Source: Bacteroidales bacterium (GTDB lineage: Bacteria > Bacteroidota > Bacteroidia > Bacteroidales > UBA932). From it: DNA of 5,925 bases. The notes under the pieces were generated by a model, which searched no databases, was not told the DNA's origin, and saw only the letters and a program-made list of their open reading frames with translations. This document shows positions 1-4,800 of this stretch, piece by piece (position 1 is the stretch's first letter; each line of letters opens with the position of its first letter). The stretch spans positions 1-5,925 of the forward strand of contig JAFROA010000308.1 in assembly GCA_017429885.1 (NCBI GenBank), given 5' to 3'. Made by a program: the position numbers and the translations under genes.

Positions 1-1828
1 CGGATTCAATGAGTTCCTCACGGGTGAATACTCTGCCGGGATTGGAAACCAGGAGACTCAAAAGCTCAAATTCAGCCTTTGTCAAGTCAAGAGGCTCTCC
101 GTACAATAAAGCGGTCTTGCGCTGGTGATCGATAACAAGATCGTCAAGATTCAGTAAATCAGCGTCTTCCCTCTTACCCATCTTAGCCTCGACTGCATTG
201 ATCACATAGTCGCCGCACTTCTCGCACTCTCGGACAATGTCAACGAATATGGTACCCAAAGAGAAGGAATATTTTCCGGCATCCACATCCATAGTGTTCT
301 GGGAGCGCAGTTTGTTACGAAGATCATCAATGTCATTCTCAAGAGCCCAGGACTCATCAGGATCTCCCTCACCCTCAAGCACTTTGATCATATTGACGAA
401 GGCTTTGTCCAGAAGGTCGAACATGGCGGCGATTCCCTCTTCCTGAACCGGAAGGAACTGCTCTTTCTCCTTATGGCGACGATCAATCATCCTGGAGAGG
501 TTCAAGCAGCTGTCTCCTATACTTTCCAACTCACTTACGGCACGAAGCATGGCGCGGATCTTACGCTTAGTCTCGTCACTAAGATGAGAGTTGGAGACTT
601 GGGCCAGGTAGCTTCCGATCTCACTCTCAAGACGGTCGGACATCTTCTCCATCTCCCGAACTCGCTCGATCTTCTTCTCAAAAGCCGAATCATCAGTCTC
701 AGCGTACAACTCCCGGACAAGGGCGAACATCTGGCGCATTCTGTCCGCGAAGAGAGTGGTCTCCTTTTGTGCCTGAAGGACAGAGATTTCCGGGGTCTTC
801 ATGATACCGGACTGGATGTACTGGAGGCGGAACTCCTCATCAGTGTTCTTCTGAGGAATAATGTAAGACACCACTTTCTCAAGTTGAGGGATAAACCAGA
901 TCAGTATCGCGGTGTTCGTCACATTGAACATCGTATGGAAGGTGGCCAGCACGAACGAGAGCCTGGCTGGACTCTGCGAGTCGGCAAGAGGATCGACCCC
1001 GACAATCGAACAAGCGGTGTTGACGAAGGGATAGAACAGGCACAAGACCCATAGGACACCGAACACATTGAAAAGCAGATGCGCCAAAGCGGCCCGTCGG
1101 GCCTGCGTGTTCGCCGAGAGCGCCGCCACATTGGCGGTCACGGTCGTTCCTATATTCTCACCCATGACTAGGGCGATACCCTGATAGATTGTCAGTACCC
1201 CGCTTGTGCAGAGAACCATGGTGATGGCCATAAGGGCGGCTGAGGACTGGGCTATGACAGTAAGTATTCCACCAACCAAGAGGAATAGCAGAATGGTCAG
1301 ATAGCTTCCGGAATCAAAAGAAGAGAAGAAGTTGACAACTCCCTCATTGTGAGCCAGATCCATCTCGCGGCCTGTCATATTCAATGTGCCTAAGGCGAAG
1401 AACATGAACGAGAGACCGAACAGGAAATCGCCGAGATAGCGGTGTTTCCTGCTCTGGATCAAAATGACCGCCACGAGGAATACCGGCCAGACAAGATTCG
1501 CGATATTGAATGAGAATCCGGCAGACATGATCCATGCCGAGAGAGTGGTTCCGATATTCGCTCCCATGATCACAGAGATGGCCTGTGAGAGCGAAAGGAG
1601 CGCGGCGTTGACAAAGGAAACTGTCATCACCGTCGTCGCGGCTGAAGACTGTACAGCGACGCAGACGAGCATTCCAGTGAGCACCCCGGTGAAACGGTTG
1701 GTAGTCATTGCCCCGAGGATGTGTCGCAGGCCGGGGCCAGCCATCTTCTGCAGGGCCTCGCTCATCACCTTCATACCATACATCAGGAGGGCGATTGAGC
1801 CGAGAAGCTTGAATACTGTAAGGATCAT
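1..1828 (-). CDS. Na+/phosphate cotransporter with PhoU modules fused to an OmpR/PhoB-type winged-helix domain (3' end outside window)
   Basis: An open frame of 609 codons runs off the left edge with no stop. Residues 1-325 are an NptA/PNaS-family membrane domain with the two inverted repeats of that family: QSSAATT (60-66) with GANIGTT (89-95), and QSSAA (194-198) with GENIGTT (223-229), set among hydrophobic helices. Residues about 345-550 are charged and helical and carry two PhoU-type motifs, ELESIGD (433-439) and CEKCGD (535-540). This much is a normal cytoplasmic-tailed Na/Pi cotransporter. The odd part is residues about 558-609: LDDLVIDHQRK, GEPLDLTKAEFELLSLL and NPGRVFTREELIES match the N-terminal sheet and first two helices of the Trans_reg_C winged helix that ends PhoB/OmpR response regulators. 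No receiver domain precedes it. The recognition helix and wing should lie beyond the edge. The start is the first ATG after an in-frame TAA located 12 nt upstream of it. The transporter and PhoU calls are firm. The DNA-binding call is strong but rests on a partial domain, and any regulatory role is inference. Confidence 0.9.
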   Translation of the reverse strand, partial: MILTVFKLLGSIALLMYGMKVMSEALQKMAGPGLRHILGAMTTNRFTGVLTGMLVCVAVQSSAATTVMTVSFVNAALLSLSQAISVIMGANIGTTLSAWIMSAGFSFNIANLVWPVFLVAVILIQSRKHRYLGDFLFGLSFMFFALGTLNMTGREMDLAHNEGVVNFFSSFDSGSYLTILLFLLVGGILTVIAQSSAALMAITMVLCTSGVLTIYQGIALVMGENIGTTVTANVAALSANTQARRAALAHLLFNVFGVLWVLCLFYPFVNTACSIVGVDPLADSQSPARLSFVLATFHTMFNVTNTAILIWFIPQLEKVVSYIIPQKNTDEEFRLQYIQSGIMKTPEISVLQAQKETTLFADRMRQMFALVRELYAETDDSAFEKKIERVREMEKMSDRLESEIGSYLAQVSNSHLSDETKRKIRAMLRAVSELESIGDSCLNLSRMIDRRHKEKEQFLPVQEEGIAAMFDLLDKAFVNMIKVLEGEGDPDESWALENDIDDLRNKLRSQNTMDVDAGKYSFSLGTIFVDIVRECEKCGDYVINAVEAKMGKREDADLLNLDDLVIDHQRKTALLYGEPLDLTKAEFELLSLLVSNPGRVFTREELIES

Positions 1829-1832
1829 GCTA

Positions 1833-1863
1833 CAAATTTACATGCTTTTCATCTTATGGGAAA
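1833..1863 (-). promoter_or_regulatory. Bacteroidetes-type promoter of the transporter-regulator fusion gene
   Basis: Reading on the minus strand, TAAATTTG (1833-1840) is an exact match to the Bacteroidetes -7 consensus TAnnTTTG. TTTC at 1860-1863 lies 19 nt upstream and matches three of four bases of the -33 element TTTG. The -7 box ends only 4 nt before the ATG, so transcription would begin at or next to the start codon, giving a leaderless or nearly leaderless mRNA. No Shine-Dalgarno-like sequence is seen. AT-rich sequence makes chance matches possible. Confidence 0.45.
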
Positions 1864-1867
1864 ATCA

Positions 1868-1897
1868 TTTTTCATTATTTTATCAACAATTTATCAA
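1868..1897. repeat. 11-bp-phased direct repeats in the divergent promoter region (candidate operator)
   Basis: TTTATCAA occurs at 1879-1886 and again at 1890-1897, so the two exact copies are 11 bp apart. A third, degenerate copy, TTTTTCAT (6 of 8 bases), sits at 1868-1875 in the same phase. Direct half-sites of 7-8 bp repeated every 11 bp, about one helical turn, are the known geometry of PhoB/OmpR-family binding sites. The array lies next to the -33 element of the leftward gene and overlaps the -33 region of the rightward operon, so a bound protein could influence both. The repeats are seen directly. Their use as an operator is inference, and the AT-rich background weakens it. Confidence 0.45.
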
Positions 1898-1919
1898 TCA
1901 GTTTAATTGAGTATATTCG
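1890..1919 (+). promoter_or_regulatory. Possible promoter of the lipoprotein operon
   Basis: TATATTCG (1912-1919) matches the -7 consensus TAnnTTTG at all but one fixed position, and TTTA (1890-1893) is a three-of-four match to the -33 box with an 18-nt gap. Transcription would start near 1925, about 9 nt before the ATG, which would leave the AAGGA at 1922-1926 at the very 5' end. A similar TAnnTTCG box precedes priA at 4788-4795. Weak match, so low confidence. Confidence 0.3.
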
Positions 1920-1921
1920 CG

Positions 1922-1926
1922 AAGGA
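1922..1926 (+). promoter_or_regulatory. Shine-Dalgarno-like site supporting the 1934 start
   Basis: AAGGA lies 7 nt before the ATG at 1934. It favours this ATG, which also opens directly into the basic part of the signal peptide, over an in-frame TTG at 1907 that would add nine residues ahead of it. A second ATG at 1946 (Met5) is also possible and would keep the signal peptide. Confidence 0.4.
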
Positions 1927-1933
1927 AAGAATA

Positions 1934-2944
1934 ATGAACCATACTATGAGACTAAAGAGATTGTTTTCAGCCGTTGCCCTCGCGGCTTTGGTTTTCACCT
2001 CTTGCGGAGGATCAAGGAATACCCAACCTACGCCCACATCTTTCAATAACGCCACTGAAGGGGCGACAGTGTATTTCACTTCGGACATAAGCCCGAAAGG
2101 TCTCGTGGACATATACAAAGCCCTTGGAGTGAAAGCGGAGGGCCGTGTGGCCGTGAAAATTTCAACTGGAGAGTCCGCCAAGAGCAATCACCTGCGTCCT
2201 GAATTGATTAAGGACCTTGTCCATGAGGTCAACGGAACCCTGGTAGAGTGCAACACCGCCTATGGAGGCAGCAGGGCCAACACCGAAGCTCACCGGAAGG
2301 CGATTAAGGAGCGTGGTTTCGAGACCGTCGCCCATGTGGACATCATGGATGAGGATGGAGATATCCGCATTCCCGTCAAGGACAAGTCCCACATTCAGTA
2401 CGACCTCGTCGGGAGCCATATTCAGAACTATGACTTTGTGATCAACCTGGCGCATTTCAAGGGCCACGCCATGGGAGGATTCGGAGGGGTTCTCAAGAAT
2501 CAGAGCATAGGTGTAGCTTCATCGGCCGGGAAATTGTACATCCACTCAGCCGGTAGATCTTCCACAAAATGGCTGGACGATGACCAGGATGGTTTCCTTG
2601 AGTCAATGGCAGCGGCGGCCCAAGGCGTCCATGACTATTTCAAGACTGAGGGGAAAAACATAATCTACATCGATGTGATGAACAACATGTCGGTGGATTG
2701 TGACTGCGACGGCAATCCTGACAAGCCCCGTGTGAGCGATATCGGCATTCTTGCCTCGACAGACCCCGTGGCTCTTGATCAGGCCTGCATCGACTTGGTC
2801 TTCAACCATCATGACACTGACGGGAATACCGCCATTCCTCTTCAGCAGAGAATAAACCGCCAGCATGGCCTCCACATCCTGGAATATGCGGAGAGCATCG
2901 GACTTGGCGGCAGGAAATACAAATTAGTCAGCATTGATAAATAG
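1934..2944 (+). CDS. DUF362 domain lipoprotein
   Basis: A 336-residue protein. Residues 1-23 form a lipoprotein signal peptide (basic MRLKR, then an alanine/leucine core, then FTS), with Cys24 as the predicted lipidated residue. The next residues are GGSRN, so the acidic surface-export signal common in Bacteroidetes lipoproteins is absent and the protein probably faces the periplasm. The rest matches DUF362 (COG2006, described as having an Fe-S centre): AHFKGHAMGGFGG (173-185) followed by KNQSIG, and SDIGILASTDPVALDQA (268-284). Cys256, Cys258 and Cys285 could take part in metal binding, and Cys106 is also present. Several acidic DxDG-type loops occur (DEDG 139-142, DDDQDG 215-220, DCDCDG 255-260, DTDG 294-297), of which 215-220 resembles an EF-hand loop lacking the final acidic residue. 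The family's reaction is not known to me. It heads a tightly spaced four-gene unit and is divergent from the transporter-regulator fusion. Confidence 0.88.
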   Translation: MNHTMRLKRLFSAVALAALVFTSCGGSRNTQPTPTSFNNATEGATVYFTSDISPKGLVDIYKALGVKAEGRVAVKISTGESAKSNHLRPELIKDLVHEVNGTLVECNTAYGGSRANTEAHRKAIKERGFETVAHVDIMDEDGDIRIPVKDKSHIQYDLVGSHIQNYDFVINLAHFKGHAMGGFGGVLKNQSIGVASSAGKLYIHSAGRSSTKWLDDDQDGFLESMAAAAQGVHDYFKTEGKNIIYIDVMNNMSVDCDCDGNPDKPRVSDIGILASTDPVALDQACIDLVFNHHDTDGNTAIPLQQRINRQHGLHILEYAESIGLGGRKYKLVSIDK

Positions 2945-3635
2945 CTCCACGATTATAGCCGGCCGGGAATGCCTGTTATCTGAGGCGGAATCCCCACAAT
3001 TTATTCTGATCCAACCTCTTGGCAACCATGAGAGGAAGGACTTTCATAACGAGGTCGAGATGATAAGGGCATCCTCCTGTGTCCCTTTCACCATGGCCGG
3101 CTTCCAGGTCCTCGATTGGGATCTGGACCTCAGTCCATGGCACGACCCTGCCATAAACCGGGACCCGGTGGTAGGTTCCGCCTCATACGACACCTTGAGA
3201 TTTATCACCGATGACCTGTTTCCAGCACTATTTGACAAATACGGTGAGCTGCCCGTGATTCTTGGTGGATACTCTTTAGGAGGTCTTTTCTCTTTATGGA
3301 CAGCGACTGTCTGCGACAGGTTCCCCGCAATCGCGGCCGCCTCCCCTTCTTTATGGATAAAGGATTGGGGGAAATATTCAATTGCCCACCCCACAAAAGC
3401 GAAGATGGTGTACCTGAGTCTCGGCGACAAGGAAGAACATGTCCGCAACCAAGCAATATCGAAAGTAGGCGATGCCGTGAGAGGAGAATATGCTCTTCTC
3501 CGGGAAAGGCTTGGCGAGGACAATGTCTCCCTGGTTTGGGAAGAAGGCGGACACTTTACCGACAACGCCCGCCGACTCGCTTCCGCATTCGCATGGTGCC
3601 TGCGTCGTTGGCTCAGTATTTGCGAAAACAGCTGA
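2934..3635 (+). CDS. Alpha/beta-hydrolase, esterase-D-like
   Basis: A 233-residue cytoplasmic-type protein without a signal peptide. The nucleophile elbow is GGYSLGG (111-117) with Ser114 as the predicted nucleophile. His207 in GGHFTDN is the likely catalytic histidine, and Asp165 in LSLGDKEEH is the likely acid, giving the usual Ser-Asp-His order. AAASPSLW (134-141) is typical of the EsteraseD/siderophore-esterase-like group, and SPWHDPA (67-73) resembles Bacteroidales homologues I remember. The substrate cannot be read from the sequence. The start is TTG at 2934, overlapping the lipoprotein gene by 11 nt; no ATG, GTG or TTG suits the conserved N-terminal strand better, since the next ATG (residue 43) would remove the LIQPLG strand. 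No ribosome-binding site is seen, so translation is probably coupled to termination of the gene before it. Confidence 0.83.
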   Translation: MINSSTIIAGRECLLSEAESPQFILIQPLGNHERKDFHNEVEMIRASSCVPFTMAGFQVLDWDLDLSPWHDPAINRDPVVGSASYDTLRFITDDLFPALFDKYGELPVILGGYSLGGLFSLWTATVCDRFPAIAAASPSLWIKDWGKYSIAHPTKAKMVYLSLGDKEEHVRNQAISKVGDAVRGEYALLRERLGEDNVSLVWEEGGHFTDNARRLASAFAWCLRRWLSICENS

Positions 3636-3656
3636 CCGGATTATCTCTGGCTCAGC

Positions 3657-3974
3657 ATGCACATTCGGGACCACATATCACTCACTTGGCGCTACGGGAA
3701 AGTAGTGTTTCTGGTTGGAGCGATATACAATTTGGTCTGCGCGCTGCTTCAACGGGTTGATTTCTCTTACTCTTTTCTCGTTGATGCCTTTATCCTGAAA
3801 GTACCGCTAACGGCAATCACCGTTTACATGGTGAAGCAGTTCCGTGAAAGGGACGCGGTTTTCTTCTATATCAATTTAGGGCTTTCCAGCCGTAAAATGC
3901 TGACACGGATCATTCTCGCCGATTATTTGGCATTCGCCATCCTTATGACCATCATGCTCCTGATCCATGGATAA
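3657..3974 (+). CDS. Small three-helix membrane protein, putative partner of the downstream ABC ATPase
   Basis: A 105-residue protein that I do not recognise as a named family. Hydrophobic stretches at about 16-31, 39-59 and 84-103 suggest three transmembrane helices, with a basic N-terminus. Between helices two and three is a polar stretch, KQFRERD (60-66) then FFYINLGLSSRKMLTR (69-84). A short amphipathic segment like this beside an ABC gene could be the coupling helix that contacts the ATPase, though this is inference. The gene starts 21 nt after the esterase and overlaps the ABC gene by 8 nt, which implies joint translation. It is far smaller than a normal ABC permease (usually five or more helices), so it may oligomerise or work with a distant permease. 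There is no visible frameshift or remnant suggesting a degraded longer gene. Confidence 0.75.
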   Translation: MHIRDHISLTWRYGKVVFLVGAIYNLVCALLQRVDFSYSFLVDAFILKVPLTAITVYMVKQFRERDAVFFYINLGLSSRKMLTRIILADYLAFAILMTIMLLIHG

Positions 3975-4623
3975 GCATAAACTCATAGTGGATAGCGTGG
4001 TGGTCCGTTTTCGTGATAAGACGGTCCTGAGCGGTGGCTATATCACTTCCGAAACAGGTATGGTGACTGGGCTTCTTGGTCGGAATGGCGCGGGGAAATC
4101 CTGTATGTTCAGGGCTTTGATGGGTGGTCTCAAGGTGGAAAACGTGATGGTGAACATCGACGGAAAGCCGGTGGACCGCATGTTTATCGGCAGGTCAATC
4201 AAGTATCTTCCGCAAGGACGCTTGATTCCTGAGGGAATGAGACTGCATCGCGCGTTTGAACTGTATGGCGTTAACTACTGGGCCTTCGTGAACAGAGTGC
4301 CCAAATATTCCCGCCACTATGATTCTGCCATATATGAGCTCTCTGGTGGCGAGGCGCGTCTCGCTGAACTTTATCTGGTTCTCATGAGTGACGCTCCATT
4401 TTACATCCTTGATGAACCATTCACTCTGGTCGACCCCGTGAATATAGAAGAGGTCAAAGCCCTGATCCGTGAACGCGGCAAAGATCACGGCATCATAGTT
4501 ACCGACCACAACTACGACGCCATTTCCACGGTCGCCGACAATCTATTTGTCATATCTGATGGATATACTAGTCAAGTTCAGAGTCGGGACTACCTGGTCC
4601 GGCACGGCTATTTGAGGCCATAA
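3967..4623 (+). CDS. ABC transporter ATP-binding protein, LptB-like
   Basis: A complete 218-residue nucleotide-binding domain with all core motifs: Walker A GRNGAGKS (38-45), Q-loop Gln83 in YLPQG, signature LSGGEA (125-130), Walker B FYILDEP (145-151) with catalytic Glu150, D-loop region TLVDP (153-157), and H-loop His181 in VTDHN. The wording around Walker B (DEPF..VDP) and the H-loop (TDHN) is close to LptB, the lipopolysaccharide-export ATPase, rather than to drug or metal exporters. No LptF/LptG-type permease is adjacent; the only membrane gene is the 105-residue protein upstream, whose stop codon lies inside this gene's first codons. It is the last gene of the four-gene unit, with a hairpin starting 7 nt after the stop. 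ATPase activity looks intact; substrate and direction of transport are unknown. Confidence 0.92.
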   Translation: MDKHKLIVDSVVVRFRDKTVLSGGYITSETGMVTGLLGRNGAGKSCMFRALMGGLKVENVMVNIDGKPVDRMFIGRSIKYLPQGRLIPEGMRLHRAFELYGVNYWAFVNRVPKYSRHYDSAIYELSGGEARLAELYLVLMSDAPFYILDEPFTLVDPVNIEEVKALIRERGKDHGIIVTDHNYDAISTVADNLFVISDGYTSQVQSRDYLVRHGYLRP

Positions 4624-4629
4624 AACAAA

Positions 4630-4654
4630 TAACCCGCTGAGATTCAGCGGGTTA
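4630..4654 (-). terminator. Hairpin terminator after tRNA-Phe, between convergent units
   Basis: A perfect 11-bp inverted repeat (TAACCCGCTGA and its complement) encloses a 3-nt loop. On the minus strand it begins 3 nt after the tRNA 3' end and is followed by TTTGTTTTA, so it is a good intrinsic terminator for the tRNA. On the plus strand the hairpin lies just after the ABC gene but no T-tract follows, so it may only weakly end that operon or protect its 3' end. Confidence 0.75.
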
Positions 4655-4657
4655 CTG

Positions 4658-4730
4658 TGGTGCTGGGAAGAATCGAACTGCCGACACATGGATTTTCAGT
4701 CCATTGCTCTACCATCTGAGCTACAGCACC
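4658..4730 (-). tRNA. tRNA-Phe (anticodon GAA)
   Basis: A 73-nt cloverleaf on the minus strand. The acceptor stem GGTGCTG/CAGCACC is perfect with discriminator A. The D arm is GCTC/GAGC, the anticodon stem ATGGA/TCCAT, and the anticodon loop CTGAAAA with GAA at plus-strand 4695-4697. The T loop is TTCGATT. The T stem GGCAG/CTTCC has one C-T mismatch at its middle pair (positions 51 and 63, plus-strand 4680 and 4668). The 3' CCA is not encoded, since CAG follows the discriminator. Confidence 0.96.
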
Positions 4731-4746
4731 AGGTGTTTTGGGATTG

Positions 4747-4777
4747 CAAAGATAGATAAAAAACATTTCTATACAAA
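4747..4777 (-). promoter_or_regulatory. Canonical Bacteroidetes promoter of tRNA-Phe
   Basis: On the minus strand TTTG (4774-4777), a 19-nt gap, and TATCTTTG (4747-4754) match the -33/-7 consensus exactly. Transcription would start around 4741, leaving a leader of about 10 nt before the mature tRNA 5' end. This is the best promoter in the window and a main reason for assigning the phylum. Confidence 0.75.
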
Positions 4778-4795
4778 TTTTTTTTGGTAAATTCG
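4766..4795 (+). promoter_or_regulatory. Possible priA promoter, leaderless
   Basis: TAAATTCG (4788-4795) is one base from TAnnTTTG, with TTTC (4766-4769) 18 nt upstream as a weak -33 box. The start point would fall at about the priA ATG, and no ribosome-binding site is visible before it. It overlaps the tRNA promoter on the other strand, so the two could interfere. Tentative. Confidence 0.28.
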
Positions 4796-4800
4796 CCTTG

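Noticed and set aside
1..181. Separate downstream gene starting at the ATG at 179-181 (Met550 of the fusion) and encoding a free winged-helix protein
   Set aside because: No stop separates it from the PhoU part, no ribosome-binding site is evident, and there is no receiver domain. A single fused protein is the simpler reading, although an internal start cannot be excluded.
473..1054. Plus-strand open frame of 193 codons
   Set aside because: It lies antisense to the transporter/PhoU gene, whose frame shows family motifs throughout this interval. Its own translation has no recognisable domain.
1464..1910. Plus-strand open frame of 148 codons
   Set aside because: It is antisense to the N-terminal membrane domain carrying QSSAATT and GANIGTT, and then runs into the AT-rich promoter gap. 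It has no plausible product.
1907..1933. Upstream TTG start for the lipoprotein gene
   Set aside because: It would put nine extra residues before the signal peptide, while the ATG at 1934 has AAGGA 7 nt upstream and a normal signal-peptide N-terminus.
3044..3565. Minus-strand open frame of 173 codons
   Set aside because: It is opposite the esterase gene, which has an intact catalytic Ser-Asp-His set. The minus-strand product has no family features.
3296..3760. Plus-strand frame of 154 codons overlapping the esterase and the small membrane gene
   Set aside because: It is an out-of-frame reading across two better-supported genes. The product is rich in Arg and Pro with no recognisable domain.
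4630..4654. CRISPR-like or mobile-element end
   Set aside because: It is a single perfect hairpin next to a tRNA 3' end with a T-rich tail on the tRNA's strand, so a terminator explains it. No repeated units, integrase gene or duplicated tRNA end are present.
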